A stretch of 64,000 bases of DNA from an uncultured Mollicutes bacterium (GTDB lineage Bacteria > Bacillota_I > Bacilli_A > Acholeplasmatales > Anaeroplasmataceae): assembly GCA_900540175.1 (NCBI GenBank), contig UQFG01000008.1, forward strand, positions 1 through 64,000. The letters run 5' to 3'. The translations under genes were made by a program, and so were the position numbers. This document shows, one piece after another, positions 1 through 10,590 of the stretch (within the stretch, counting starts at the first letter, position 1; every line of letters begins with the position of its first letter). The notes below the pieces were generated by a model that saw only the letters and a program-made list of their open reading frames with translations, searched no databases and was not told the origin of the DNA.

Positions 1-44
1 TTGTTCGTAAAGACTTTCGTTAATTCCTTTAATACTATCTTCAT
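1..44 (-). CDS. N-terminus of a probable ABC transporter ATPase (partial)
   Basis: A reading frame begins with ATG at 44 and runs off the left edge of the window. It encodes MKIVLKELTKVFTN, which resembles the first strand of ABC transporter ATP-binding subunits (x-I-x-L-x-x-L-T-K-x-F). An AAGGGG Shine-Dalgarno sits just upstream on the minus strand. Walker motifs would lie outside the window, so the family call rests on 14 residues only. Confidence 0.4.
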   Translation of the reverse strand, partial: MKIVLKELTKVFTN

Positions 45-433
45 TTTGTTACCCCTTAAACGTTATTGTTTTGCTTGGCCACTTTTTCGTGTGGGTGTCG
101 TTTCGGATCTTACCATTTTTTAGAGTACCCCGAATCAATGAAAAAAATGTATTCTTCCAAAGCGACGAAATCTATACTTCTACTAGTTAATTTTATCATA
201 GCCACTTCAAAAAGAAAATAGATAAAAAGAAAAAAAGGAGTTTTTTTATCAAAGATAAGAGAAAAAGAACGGAATGTAAAATTAAATTTACAATTGGATT
301 TATTTCTATAAAAATTTAAGCTTAAAATCCGTCTGTTTTCTTCTTTTAAAACCTCGGATTTTGAAAAATAAAAGTCTTGATTCATTTAAATAAGAATAGT
401 TTTTTTCATTTTTGATCTTTAGAATTTGATTGC
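45..433. other. AT-rich intergenic stretch
   Basis: These 389 bases separate the partial ABC gene from the ParB-like gene. A 91-codon open frame (110-385, minus) is rich in F, K, I and S, has no family resemblance and no convincing ribosome site, so it is not called. No clear terminator, tRNA or repeat was seen. Confidence 0.5.
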
Positions 434-1081
434 CTACTTTTGATCGGAAGTTTTTTGTTGGAAAAATTGTTCACAAAAGCGATTCCATTTTTCCTCATAT
501 TGATCATGGCTAATCAATATCAAATCTTTTGGAGATACAATTCCTCGTTTTTTGGCTTCCCGAACAAAATCGTAAACCCAATCATCGGAAGGAATAACAA
601 CACAACGAACGCACTTCCAACCCATAAGATGCGCGTAGTAAAGACGGGTATGTCCATCTAGCGAAATATATCGTTCGTCAGACTGTGTAACAGGAATGAT
701 GATATCTTCTTTTTGATGAATAAACGTACGGATGGCATTCACCTTATCCTGATCGACAAAAAACTGCGACGGTTGGATTTGATCTAGATGGATCCAAATC
801 AAAGGAAGACGAGGATATTCCACTATTTTAGAGCCGTTTTTATTAAAAAAAACCGTAATGTGCGGTGTATAAAATAAAAATTCTTCAATCACAGCCAGAT
901 AAACCGTAGGATCCGGACCATTAATGACCGCTTCATAATCGGATAGGATCGTGATTTCATACGGCTGATTATCAACTAAAAAACAACCGTGTTGATTGAG
1001 CGCTATTGGACTAAATCGGTTGTCGTTATAGGTATTGATTCGTTTGATTTCATGTTTGTTTTGCGGCTGTTTTAATGTCAT
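434..1081 (-). CDS. Solo ParB/sulfiredoxin-fold domain protein
   Basis: This 215-residue protein has a ParB N-domain-like core at about residues 95-165. It contains W-I-H-L-D-Q-I-Q-P-S, then an I-I-I-P-V strand, then S-L-D-G-H-T-R-L-Y at about 140-148; G-H-T-R matches the GHxR/GERR box of ParB-type nucleotide-binding folds. There is no helix-turn-helix or dimer domain after it, so it is not a chromosome-partitioning ParB. The first 90 residues are not recognised. A GGGGGA ribosome site precedes ATG 1081 and a good promoter lies at 1110-1138, so it is probably transcribed alone. Its substrate is unknown. Confidence 0.7.
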   Translation of the reverse strand: MTLKQPQNKHEIKRINTYNDNRFSPIALNQHGCFLVDNQPYEITILSDYEAVINGPDPTVYLAVIEEFLFYTPHITVFFNKNGSKIVEYPRLPLIWIHLDQIQPSQFFVDQDKVNAIRTFIHQKEDIIIPVTQSDERYISLDGHTRLYYAHLMGWKCVRCVVIPSDDWVYDFVREAKKRGIVSPKDLILISHDQYEEKWNRFCEQFFQQKTSDQK

Positions 1082-1109
1082 TTTGATTCCCCCATTCCTT
1101 CATGTCCTT

Positions 1110-1138
1110 ATTATACTTGATTTTTCTATCGGTGTAAA
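1110..1138 (-). promoter_or_regulatory. Sigma-A-type promoter of the ParB-like gene
   Basis: On the minus strand TTTACA (1138-1133) and TATAAT (1115-1110) are separated by 17 bases, about 30 bases before the ATG at 1081. Confidence 0.7.
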
Positions 1139-1150
1139 AGTTATCCAGAT

Positions 1151-1185
1151 AAAAAAACGGCATCCTATTTTGAACTGAATGCCGT
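1151..1185 (-). terminator. Intrinsic terminator after gyrA
   Basis: Read on the minus strand, ACGGCAT (1185-1179) pairs with ATGCCGT (1163-1157) and a T run follows (1157-1151). It ends the yaaA-recF-gyrB-gyrA transcript 20 bases after the gyrA stop. Confidence 0.75.
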
Positions 1186-1205
1186 AAATAAATTAAATTT
1201 AATTT

Positions 1206-3707
1206 TTAATCTTCGGCCACATCCGCCGTTTCAATAATTTCTTCTTCCTGACGTTTGACAAGGACAATATTGGCAATGGAATGGTCTTCTTTCAATCGAA
1301 TCAATTTCACACCTTGCGTATTTCTTCCGGTTTCGGAAATATCCGCAAGATGCATTCTGATAATCATTCCCCGATCGGTGGTGATGATCAAATCCTCTTG
1401 ATCGTTCACGCTTCGAAGGGTAACCAAAGCACCGTTTTTATCCGTAACATGTAGGGCTTTTACCCCCATGCCTCCTCTTCCTTGCAGACGGTATTCATCG
1501 ACCATCGAGCGTTTGCCGTACCCTTTTTCCGTCACAACCAAAATCTGGTTGTGTTCCTTGGTGACAACGGCCATTCCCACCAAATGATCGTTTGAAGACA
1601 ATTCAATTCCTTTAACGCCGGCCGCACTTCTTCCGCACGGACGAACGTCGGTTTCATGGAAACGAATCGCTTTGCCGTTGGATGCCCCCAAGACGATTTC
1701 TCGACTTCCGTCGGTTTTTTCGACTTGCAACAATTCGTCATCGTCGGCCAAATGAATGGCAATGATTCCGTTGGTACGGATGTTTTTAAACTGGCTGACC
1801 GCAGTTCGTTTGACCGTACCGCCTTTGGTTGCGAAAAACAAATACGACTGATCGTCATCCAGCGAAGCAACACTGGTAATGGTAGCCAAATGCTCCTGAT
1901 CTTGAAACGATAAGAAATTGACGATCGGCAATCCTTTGGAAGTCCTGGAAGCCTCCGGTATTTGATAGCCTTTGATTGCATAAACACGACCTTTGTTGGT
2001 AAAGAACAACAAATAATCGTGCGTATTGGTGGCAATGATGTGTGCCACATCATCGTCTTCATTGGTCTTGATGCCGGACATTCCCACACCGCCGCGACTT
2101 TGGATTTTGTAAGCATCCTGCTTCATCCGCTTTGCATAGCCTTTGGATGTAATGGTGATCACCACATCCTCTTTGGGAATCAAATCTTCGTTTTCGATAT
2201 TCAAATCCGTATGCAAACAGATCTCGCTTTTCCGCTCGTCGCTGTAACGATCTTTGATGTCCAACAATTCTTTTTCGATGATGGCTTGTTTTTTCGTTTC
2301 ATCGGCCAAAATCGAGCGATATTCTTCACAAGCGGCTGTCAAATCACGGTGTTCCTGAATAATTTTCTCCCGATTCAAACCGGAAAGACGTCTCAATTGC
2401 ATATCTAAAATCGCCTGAGCCTGAAGATCGGTCAATTGATAACGAACCATCAGTTTTTCTTTTTCCGTTCCGTCTTTGGTCTCGCGAATCAAACGGATGA
2501 TTTCTTCAATATTGTTTTGAGCGATAATATAACCTTCCAAAATATGAATTCTGGCAAGGGCTTTTTCCAAATCATATTGCGTTCTTCTCGTAATGATCTC
2601 GATCTGATGTTTCAAATAAACTTCCAATGCCTCTTTTAACGTAATGGCTTTGGGTTGATTGTCAACCAAACAGATCATATTCATTCCGTAACTGGTTTGA
2701 AGTTGGGTATATTTATAAAGATTATTGAGCATGACCTCGGCATTGACATCTTTTCTTAACTCGATGACGATTTTAATTCCGCCGCGACCGGACTCATCTC
2801 TTAAATCCGTGATTCCGTCAACAATCTTATTTTTAGCCACTTCGGCAATTCGTTCGATCAAACGCGTTTTATTGACCATATACGGAATTTCGGTAACAAT
2901 AATCTCGCTTTTCCCGTTTTTCAATTGTTCGATCCGCGCTTTGGCACGAAGAACGATGGATCCGTTCCCGGTCGTATAAGCGTTTCTCAGTCCCGTTCGA
3001 CCTAAAATCAACCCACCGGTCGGGAAATCGGGTCCTTTGATATAGTCCATCAATTCCTCACTGGTTATTTCCGGTCGGTGAATAACCGCAATGACACCGT
3101 CGATCACTTCTCCTAAATGATGCGGTGGAATATTGGTCGCCATTCCGACGGCAATACCCGTAGCGCCGTTAACCAAAAGATTCGGAAACTTAGAAGGTAA
3201 AACGACCGGTTCTTGTTCGGTGGCATCATAATTGTTTTGGAAATCAACCGTATTGCGGTCGATATCCCGCAACATTTCCATGGCGATTTTACTCATTCTG
3301 GCTTCGGTATACCGCATGGCAGCGGCTCCGTCTCCGTCGATGTTACCGAAATTACCGTGACCGTCAATCAGCGGATAACGGTAACTGAACGGCTGAGCCA
3401 TTCGCACCATAGCCTCGTAAATGGAAGAATCGCCGTGCGGATGGTATTTACCCATTACATCTCCGACAATCCGGGCCGCTTTTTTATGAGCGACGTTGGA
3501 ATAAATTTTAAGTTCGTTCATACCGTATAAAATTCTTCGTTGAACGGGTTTTAATCCGTCTCTTGCATCCGGTAATGCCCGGGCGATAATAACGGACATC
3601 GCATAATTTAAGAAGGAAGTTTTGACTTTGTTATTGATATCCAGTTGTTCGATGCGGTCGTATTCCTGCTGTTCCAACGCGACGAAATTTTCTTTATCTT
3701 TTTCCAT
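1206..3707 (-). CDS. gyrA: DNA gyrase subunit A
   Basis: The cleavage and rejoining subunit of DNA gyrase, 833 residues, full length. The N-terminal breakage-reunion domain has [14 protein letters not shown] and the quinolone-determining loop [11 protein letters not shown], with Ser and Glu at the two usual resistance positions, i.e. a wild-type-like state. The catalytic tyrosine is in A-A-M-R-Y-T-E-A-R. The C-terminal half holds the beta-pinwheel repeats; the GyrA box reads Q-S-R-G-G-V-G rather than the usual Q-[RK]-R-G-G-[RK]-G. AAGGAG precedes ATG 3707. It lies 18 bases after gyrB in the same operon. Confidence 0.98.
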   Translation of the reverse strand: MEKDKENFVALEQQEYDRIEQLDINNKVKTSFLNYAMSVIIARALPDARDGLKPVQRRILYGMNELKIYSNVAHKKAARIVGDVMGKYHPHGDSSIYEAMVRMAQPFSYRYPLIDGHGNFGNIDGDGAAAMRYTEARMSKIAMEMLRDIDRNTVDFQNNYDATEQEPVVLPSKFPNLLVNGATGIAVGMATNIPPHHLGEVIDGVIAVIHRPEITSEELMDYIKGPDFPTGGLILGRTGLRNAYTTGNGSIVLRAKARIEQLKNGKSEIIVTEIPYMVNKTRLIERIAEVAKNKIVDGITDLRDESGRGGIKIVIELRKDVNAEVMLNNLYKYTQLQTSYGMNMICLVDNQPKAITLKEALEVYLKHQIEIITRRTQYDLEKALARIHILEGYIIAQNNIEEIIRLIRETKDGTEKEKLMVRYQLTDLQAQAILDMQLRRLSGLNREKIIQEHRDLTAACEEYRSILADETKKQAIIEKELLDIKDRYSDERKSEICLHTDLNIENEDLIPKEDVVITITSKGYAKRMKQDAYKIQSRGGVGMSGIKTNEDDDVAHIIATNTHDYLLFFTNKGRVYAIKGYQIPEASRTSKGLPIVNFLSFQDQEHLATITSVASLDDDQSYLFFATKGGTVKRTAVSQFKNIRTNGIIAIHLADDDELLQVEKTDGSREIVLGASNGKAIRFHETDVRPCGRSAAGVKGIELSSNDHLVGMAVVTKEHNQILVVTEKGYGKRSMVDEYRLQGRGGMGVKALHVTDKNGALVTLRSVNDQEDLIITTDRGMIIRMHLADISETGRNTQGVKLIRLKEDHSIANIVLVKRQEEEIIETADVAED

Positions 3708-3725
3708 TGTCTTAATACTCCTTCG

Positions 3726-5639
<1,914 letters not shown>

Positions 5640-6677
5640 TTATCCCCTTTCAAAACGAATAATTTGGGCTTCTTTGAGCAATGCATCGGGAATGTTGAAC
5701 AAAGAAGTTGTCGTAATCAATGTTTGATTTTGATGAATCATATAGTTCATGATATGTTGAATTCTTTTTTGATCCAGCGCGGCAAAAACATCATCCAACA
5801 ACAAAATCGGTTTGGTGTTCAATCGGTGTTCAATCACTTCTTTTAATGCCAGTTTCAAACAAAGAACAATCGTCCTTTTCTGACCTTCCGAGGCAAATAA
5901 AAAAGCATCTTTTTCATCTAAAACGATATTAAAATCATCCCGATGAAGGCCAATGCCCGTATTTTTCAGCCATAAATCCGATTTCAGTTTTTCAAAAAAA
6001 GACTGATCCAGATGCTTAAAATCAAAACTGGACTGATAAACGAGTTTGATTTCTTCACAATGAAGTTCCTGACAAATTTGCTTTAAATAACCGTTCAGTT
6101 CTTCGATCCATTCACACCGTTTGGGATAAAGAATCCGAATTTGTTCGATCAGTTGATCGGTCAATACTTTTAAAAGCGGATCGTTTGCCGAAATATCTTG
6201 TTTTAACCGTTCGTTGCGTTCTTTTAAAATTTTCTTATACAACATACTGCTTCTTAAATATTTCTTATCCAACAGTGAAAGTTCCAAATCCATAAAACGC
6301 CGGCGGTCGGATTTCATTCCTTCAATCAATTTCAAATCTTCCGGAGAAAACAAAACCACCGGTAAACGACCGATGAAATCACTGACTTTCGGAATCACTT
6401 GGTCGTTGATGGAACTGATTTTACCTTTTTTTTGCAAATCGATCCGATAACTGGCTTCGTTTTTGATTTCTATATGCGCAATGGGTTGATTTTCTTCGAT
6501 CAAAGAAGAAAGATCGTTGGTACGATGACTTTTTGATGTCGCAATCAAATAAATCGCTTCCAAAACCGTTGTTTTACCGGTGGCGTTTGCGCCGCTTAAA
6601 ATAACGACCGGACAAGAAAAAGTCAAAGTCAGGGAAGAAAATCTTCGAAAATGGGTAAGTCTAATTTGCCGAATCAT
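5640..6677 (-). CDS. recF: DNA replication and repair protein RecF
   Basis: An SMC-like ATPase that helps load RecA at gaps. The 345-residue protein has Walker A G-A-N-A-T-G-K-T-T at about residues 29-37, the R-R-R-F-M-D-L motif in the middle, the ABC-type signature region A-S-E-G-Q-K-R, and Walker B P-I-L-L-L-D-D-V-F-A-A-L-D. The start overlaps the end of the S4-domain gene by 17 bases, which suggests coupled translation, and gyrB follows after 3 bases. This is the canonical place for recF near oriC. Confidence 0.96.
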   Translation of the reverse strand: MIRQIRLTHFRRFSSLTLTFSCPVVILSGANATGKTTVLEAIYLIATSKSHRTNDLSSLIEENQPIAHIEIKNEASYRIDLQKKGKISSINDQVIPKVSDFIGRLPVVLFSPEDLKLIEGMKSDRRRFMDLELSLLDKKYLRSSMLYKKILKERNERLKQDISANDPLLKVLTDQLIEQIRILYPKRCEWIEELNGYLKQICQELHCEEIKLVYQSSFDFKHLDQSFFEKLKSDLWLKNTGIGLHRDDFNIVLDEKDAFLFASEGQKRTIVLCLKLALKEVIEHRLNTKPILLLDDVFAALDQKRIQHIMNYMIHQNQTLITTTSLFNIPDALLKEAQIIRFERG

Positions 6678-6879
6678 GAATCACAACAAGCGTACCGTCA
6701 ATTTTAACTTGATCCCCGGAATAGAGTTTTCGTCCTCGTCTTGTTTCTAGTTGATCGTTGATGAAAACCTGATGTTCTTGCAAAAAATACTTTGCTTCCC
6801 CGCCGGAAGAAATTACTTGAATCATTTTCAAAAGTTGTTGTAACGTAATGTAATCGGTATTGATTTTCACCTGTTGCAC
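6661..6879 (-). CDS. yaaA: S4-domain RNA-binding protein YaaA/RlbA
   Basis: A small S4 fold protein of the YaaA family, found between dnaN and recF in many Bacillota and thought to be involved in ribosome biology. Key features are I-S-S-G-G-E-A-K, V-F-I-N-D-Q-L-E-T-R-R-G-R-K-L and the final G-D-Q-V-K-I-D-G strand. The longest frame starts with ATG at 6906, but a TTGAAA-17-TATGAT promoter overlaps that ATG. I prefer the GTG at 6879, which has GGGGTGG upstream and gives 72 residues, close to the family's roughly 70. The 3' end overlaps recF by 17 bases. Confidence 0.85.
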   Translation of the reverse strand: MQQVKINTDYITLQQLLKMIQVISSGGEAKYFLQEHQVFINDQLETRRGRKLYSGDQVKIDGTLVVIHDSAN

Positions 6880-6901
6880 CAAAACCACCCCATTCTCGTT
6901 T

Positions 6902-6930
6902 ATCATACCATATTTATTCTATTTTTTCAA
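6902..6930 (-). promoter_or_regulatory. Promoter of the yaaA-recF-gyrB-gyrA operon
   Basis: Minus strand TTGAAA (6930-6925), 17-base spacer, TATGAT (6907-6902). It lies downstream of the dnaN terminator, so the four genes can be transcribed independently of dnaN. Confidence 0.6.
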
Positions 6931-6980
6931 GTAATCCCTTAATTTAAAAGTTTTCTATTACGGAAGTATACGGGTACACC

Positions 6981-7010
6981 AAAAATAAAAAAGGGCTTAA
7001 ATAGCCCTTA
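6981..7010 (-). terminator. Intrinsic terminator after dnaN
   Basis: On the minus strand AAGGGC-TATTTAA-GCCCTT forms a 6-bp GC-rich stem followed by a long T-rich tract (6990-6981), 9 bases after the dnaN stop. Confidence 0.85.
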
Positions 7011-7018
7011 AAATGCCT

Positions 7019-8158
7019 TTAGTCCATCCGAACCGGTAAAATCAACTGGATAAGATGTGCATCTTTTTCTCCGTCGATCACAAACGGACGAACGCCTTCG
7101 GAAAAATTCAGCGCCACTTCGGCCGAATCAAAACTGCTTAATGCCTCTACCAAATAGCGGGAACTGAATCCGATGATGAGCGGACTTGAAATCTGAGTTT
7201 CCGTCGGAATCAACTCTTCATAAGCATCCCCCACCGAAGCATTATTCGTCGAAATCACAATGCTGTGATCTTTGCCGATGGTCATTTTGATAATGCTGTA
7301 CGTAATTTCCCGATCGGACTGCTTATCGCGCGGAGATAACAGCGATACCCGTTCGACCGCTTCTAGCAATTCGTCTTTATTGAATTTAACAACGATCGGA
7401 AAATGAGATGGAATCAATTTCGATGTATCCGGATAATTTCCGTCTAATAAACGTGTTTGGAACAAAACATTTTTAAATTTAACCAATAACTTGTTGACCG
7501 AAAAGTAAAACGAGATAGAATCGTTGATTCCATCTAAAGCTTTATCCAATTCCCGTAACGCTTTTTGCGGAACGGTAATATTGAAATCGTTATAATCTTC
7601 AATGTCCAACTGAGTTTGAGAAAGCCGGAACGAATCGGTTGCGATTGCCGTTAATTTTCCGGCGGTTAATTTTAAATGAACACCGGTTAAAATCGGTTTT
7701 TTCTCACTGGTTGCACAGGCAAAAACCGTCTGACGAATTAAGTTTTTGATGCGTAAAGCCGGAAGGACGAGCGGATTTTGAAGCGAGACGAAATCGATAT
7801 TCGGATAATCGAGCGGATCCATAATATGCAGTTTATATTCTCCTCGATCGGCTTTAATTACTAAAATTTTATCTTCGACCAACGAAAAATCGACCCGGCG
7901 GGAATTGATTTTGCGGATAATATCGATAAAGAAACGCCCCGGAACGACGGTTTTTCCCGGTTTTTCGACAACCAAAGACCGATCGTTGATATACGTTTCA
8001 ACCGAAATATCCGTGTTTGAGGAAGTCATGTATAAATCCTGATCCGTCACTTCCAGTTTAATCCCAGTTAAAATCGGCATCGGGGATTTGGCGGGAAGTC
8101 CTCTTGAAATCACATTCAGGTTTTCCAAAAGAATTTCACGTTCGATAGAAAAATTCAT
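7019..8158 (-). CDS. dnaN: DNA polymerase III sliding clamp (beta subunit)
   Basis: A 379-residue beta clamp with the usual three repeated domains. Recognisable segments are the N-terminal M-N-F-S-I-E-R-E-I-L, the A-T-S-E-K-K-P-I-L-T-G-V-H-L motif in domain 2, A-T-D-S-F-R-L, and the C-terminal L-I-L-P-V-R. It encircles DNA and tethers PolC/DnaE and other partners. It lies 157 bases downstream of dnaA and is followed by its own terminator, so dnaN is not obligatorily co-transcribed with recF. Confidence 0.97.
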   Translation of the reverse strand: MNFSIEREILLENLNVISRGLPAKSPMPILTGIKLEVTDQDLYMTSSNTDISVETYINDRSLVVEKPGKTVVPGRFFIDIIRKINSRRVDFSLVEDKILVIKADRGEYKLHIMDPLDYPNIDFVSLQNPLVLPALRIKNLIRQTVFACATSEKKPILTGVHLKLTAGKLTAIATDSFRLSQTQLDIEDYNDFNITVPQKALRELDKALDGINDSISFYFSVNKLLVKFKNVLFQTRLLDGNYPDTSKLIPSHFPIVVKFNKDELLEAVERVSLLSPRDKQSDREITYSIIKMTIGKDHSIVISTNNASVGDAYEELIPTETQISSPLIIGFSSRYLVEALSSFDSAEVALNFSEGVRPFVIDGEKDAHLIQLILPVRMD

Positions 8159-8198
8159 AATTAAGCCCTCTTTTCTTTCATAAAATTAAATGAATCCA

Positions 8199-8240
8199 AT
8201 TTATTATTATTGTTATTATGATGGTGGATTAGTGGATAAG
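8199..8240. other. AT-rich triplet tract beside a DnaA-like box in the dnaA-dnaN gap
   Basis: A run built of ATT/GTT triplets (about 8199-8219) lies next to AGTGGATAA (8230-8238), the reverse complement of TTATCCACT. Bipartite origins with a second element between dnaA and dnaN are known in Bacillota. Whether this tract is an unwinding element is inference. Confidence 0.35.
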
Positions 8241-8268
8241 TTTAAAAAATCCTTGTCATACAAGCCTT

Positions 8269-8297
8269 ATTATACCATAAAGCGATGTGGAAATCTA
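8269..8297 (-). promoter_or_regulatory. Probable dnaN promoter
   Basis: Minus strand TATAAT (8274-8269) with a poor -35 (TAGATT, 8297-8292) 17 bases upstream, about 110 bases before the dnaN ATG. Confidence 0.45.
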
Positions 8298-8315
8298 CGG
8301 CTCAATCCACAACTT

Positions 8316-9638
8316 CTACACTTTTTTCAAAATTGTTTCCACGGCCAATTTGAGTTGATTGTTGGTCTTCATTTCCTCTTCGATGCGGTTACAACCGTTC
8401 ATTACCGTCGTATGATCGCGGCCGTTCATAATGGCGCCGATTCGCGCATACGTCAAATTGTAATGGTTTTTCAAAAGATACATGGCGATATGGCGCGGTA
8501 ATACGTATTTGGCATTCCGCGATTTTCCAAGTAAATCGACCACATTGATATTGTACGTATTGGCAATCACACTTAAGGCGTCTTCATAATTATGATCGCT
8601 TTTCGGTTTTTTGGCCTTGATTAGGACATCGAGCGCTTCTTTGGCCATTTCCAACGACGGCGTCGTATTGTAGACTTCGCTATACCACAGTACTCGGTTG
8701 AGTCCGCCTTCTAATTCCCGTACGTTATCGACAAAATTTTCGGCAATGTAAACCAAGACGTTTTCATCGACCATTTTATTGGAATTTTCCGCCAGTTTTC
8801 GCTTTAAAATATTGACTCTTTGAGATAAATCCGGCTGCCTTATGTCCACACTCACACCCATTTGAAACCGAGAAGTGAGGCGATCCATAATATCGGTTAA
8901 TTTGGAGGCCGGACAATCCGAAGTGATGACAATTTGTTTTTGTCTTGAAATCATATCGTTGAACAGTTTGAAAAATTCCTGTTGTGATTTCACGCCCATG
9001 GATAACATTTGGATATCATCGACCAATAAAACGTCTAAATTTTCGTATTTTTCATTAAAAGAGGCCATATTTTGATTTTGAATGGCTTTGATATAATCGG
9101 TAATAAAATCGTTGGCTTGGACATATAAAATATTGGTATCCAAATTATTTTCCAAAATGAAGTTCCCGATGGCCTGCATCAAATGGGTTTTTCCAAGTCC
9201 GACCCCGCCGAAAATATAAAGCGGATTGACGAAAATACCGGGTTGTTCCGCAACTTTCATACTGGTAATATACCCCAGTCGGTTGGATTCTCCGACAACC
9301 AGGGACTCAAACGTATAGTTGTTATTCAAATTGTTTTTATTGAATTTTACGGTTTTTTTCGGAATACTTTGCTGTAATTCGTCTTCGCACACAAATTTGA
9401 ATTTTAATTTTTTGGTGGTCAGTTTTTCGAGGGTCTGCGAGATATTTTTCGTATAGATATTGTTGATTTTCGTTTTTATAAACGTCGACGGCGTTAAAAC
9501 ATAAATGATTCCGTTTTCCTCTTTAACGACTTTTTTGACGTCTTCAAATACTTCGTTAAAGGTTTGTTCGGAAAAATTTTCCGCCAGAATATCTCTTGTC
9601 TGATTCCATAAATCTTGATAAAATTCCATCCTCATCAC
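8316..9638 (-). CDS. dnaA: Chromosomal replication initiator DnaA
   Basis: The AAA+ initiator that binds DnaA boxes and opens oriC. The 440-residue protein has an N-terminal helicase-interaction domain, Walker A G-G-V-G-L-G-K-T-H, Walker B V-L-L-V-D-D-I-Q, sensor regions, and the C-terminal box-binding signature G-R-D-H-T-T-V-M-N-G-C. The longest frame begins at a GTG (9638). ATG codons at 9635 and 9629 are plausible alternatives, and the last (M-E-F-Y-Q-D) best matches family starts. A promoter at 9655-9682 and DnaA boxes upstream suggest autoregulation. Confidence 0.97.
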   Translation of the reverse strand: MMRMEFYQDLWNQTRDILAENFSEQTFNEVFEDVKKVVKEENGIIYVLTPSTFIKTKINNIYTKNISQTLEKLTTKKLKFKFVCEDELQQSIPKKTVKFNKNNLNNNYTFESLVVGESNRLGYITSMKVAEQPGIFVNPLYIFGGVGLGKTHLMQAIGNFILENNLDTNILYVQANDFITDYIKAIQNQNMASFNEKYENLDVLLVDDIQMLSMGVKSQQEFFKLFNDMISRQKQIVITSDCPASKLTDIMDRLTSRFQMGVSVDIRQPDLSQRVNILKRKLAENSNKMVDENVLVYIAENFVDNVRELEGGLNRVLWYSEVYNTTPSLEMAKEALDVLIKAKKPKSDHNYEDALSVIANTYNINVVDLLGKSRNAKYVLPRHIAMYLLKNHYNLTYARIGAIMNGRDHTTVMNGCNRIEEEMKTNNQLKLAVETILKKV

Positions 9639-9654
9639 CTACAATCGCTCTTTT

Positions 9655-9682
9655 AATATAGCATAAAAAATAAAAATGACAA
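9655..9682 (-). promoter_or_regulatory. dnaA promoter
   Basis: Minus strand TTGTCA (9682-9677), 16-base spacer, TATATT (9660-9655), immediately upstream of dnaA. A DnaA box (9704-9712) lies just upstream of the -35. Confidence 0.55.
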
Positions 9683-9921
9683 CAAGTATTTTTCCACTTA
9701 AAATGTGGATAACTTTTTTGTTTTTTGTCGAAGATTGGAAGAAAAATGTGGATAAGTAGGGCAAAAAGCGGCGGAAAACAGCCATAAATCCCGTTCTTTC
9801 TACAAATTCACATGTGGAAAAATCAGTAGATAAGTTATCCACATTTTAAGAAAAAAATATCAACAGAAAATTTTTTTTCTACGTGGATAAATTTTTAAAA
9901 AATATTAGTTTGAAAAATTGA

Positions 9922-9950
9922 TTGACAAGGCATTTGATTTTTGCTAGAAT
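9922..9950 (+). promoter_or_regulatory. rpmH operon promoter
   Basis: A perfect TTGACA (9922-9927), 17-base spacer and TAGAAT (9945-9950), 40 bases before the rpmH start. Confidence 0.85.
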
Positions 9951-9989
9951 AATAAAGCATGGTTTCGTAAGAAAGGCAGGTTTTTAGTA

Positions 9990-10124
9990 ATGAAAAGAAC
10001 TTATCAACCGAATAAACGTAAAAGAAAAGTTACTCATGGTTTCCGTGTTAGAATGGCAAGTAAAAACGGCCGTAAAGTTTTAGCTCGTAGACGTCAAAAA
10101 GGCAGAAAACAACTGACCGTTTAA
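9990..10124 (+). CDS. rpmH: Large ribosomal subunit protein bL34
   Basis: A 44-residue, highly basic protein beginning [12 protein letters not shown] and containing H-G-F-R-V-R-M and [13 protein letters not shown], the bL34 signature. It is the first gene of the rpmH-rnpA-yidC-jag cluster that leaves oriC on the plus strand. The start follows the strong promoter at 9922-9950. Confidence 0.97.
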   Translation: MKRTYQPNKRKRKVTHGFRVRMASKNGRKVLARRRQKGRKQLTV

Positions 10125-10149
10125 TTTCATAGTAAACAATTGACATAAC

Positions 10150-10199
10150 AAGTACGATCCGATCAATGAATTTTAAAAAAGTATCCGATCGTACTTTTT
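10150..10199 (+). terminator. Hairpin with T run between rpmH and rnpA
   Basis: AAGTACGATC (10150-10159) pairs with GATCGTACTT (10187-10196), followed by a short T run. The 27-base loop is long, so it may be a partial terminator or processing site that lets rpmH be expressed more than rnpA. Confidence 0.5.
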
Positions 10200-10227
10200 G
10201 TTTAGGATGAAATCATAGGAGAAAACG

Positions 10228-10590
10228 ATGAAAAAAGCATATCGCGTAAAGAAAAGTCAAGAAATCGAACAGATACTGAAAGAAAAAAAATATCGATCCA
10301 GTACCGCTTTTTCTATCTATCAGAAAAAACAAACCGAAACCATTCATTTTCGTTATGCGATCAGCGTCGGTAAAAAATTGGGAAATGCCGTGGAAAGAAA
10401 TCGTTTGAAAAGACAAATCCGAGCCATAGTAAGAGAACTTAAGATCATCGATTCGGTCGATCTTTTTATTATTGTGCGAAAAGGCGTGATCGGATTGTCT
10501 TATGAAACGATGAAACAAGAAATAGTCATGTTACTTAAAAAACAAAAATTAATAGTCAAAGGAGCAAACGATGACGCAATTCATTTATAA
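10228..10590 (+). CDS. rnpA: Ribonuclease P protein component
   Basis: The protein cofactor of RNase P, which matures tRNA 5' ends. The 120-residue basic protein shows the RNR motif A-V-E-R-N-R-L-K-R-Q-I-R and the family's opening K-K-x-x-R-V-K-K-S-x-E-I. AGGAGA precedes the ATG. Its 3' end overlaps the yidC start by 20 bases, a common arrangement. Confidence 0.96.
   Translation: MKKAYRVKKSQEIEQILKEKKYRSSTAFSIYQKKQTETIHFRYAISVGKKLGNAVERNRLKRQIRAIVRELKIIDSVDLFIIVRKGVIGLSYETMKQEIVMLLKKQKLIVKGANDDAIHL

Larger units (their letters stand above)
9639..9989. other. Origin of replication region (oriC)
   Basis: The 351-base gap between divergent dnaA and rpmH holds DnaA-box sequences: TGTGGATAA at 9704-9712 and 9747-9755 (reverse complements of TTATCCACA), TTATCCACA at 9835-9843, and CGTGGATAA at 9882-9890. 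A weaker TGTGGAAAA is at 9813-9821. A very AT-rich stretch (about 9845-9910) could unwind. Gene polarity flips here, as expected at an origin. Confidence 0.88.

Noticed and set aside
110..385. 91-codon open frame on the minus strand
   Set aside because: Low-complexity F/K/I-rich translation in AT-rich DNA, no ribosome site and no family resemblance.
1532..2116. Antisense and alternate-frame ORFs inside gyrA/gyrB
   Set aside because: They are frame shadows of unmistakable gyrase genes.
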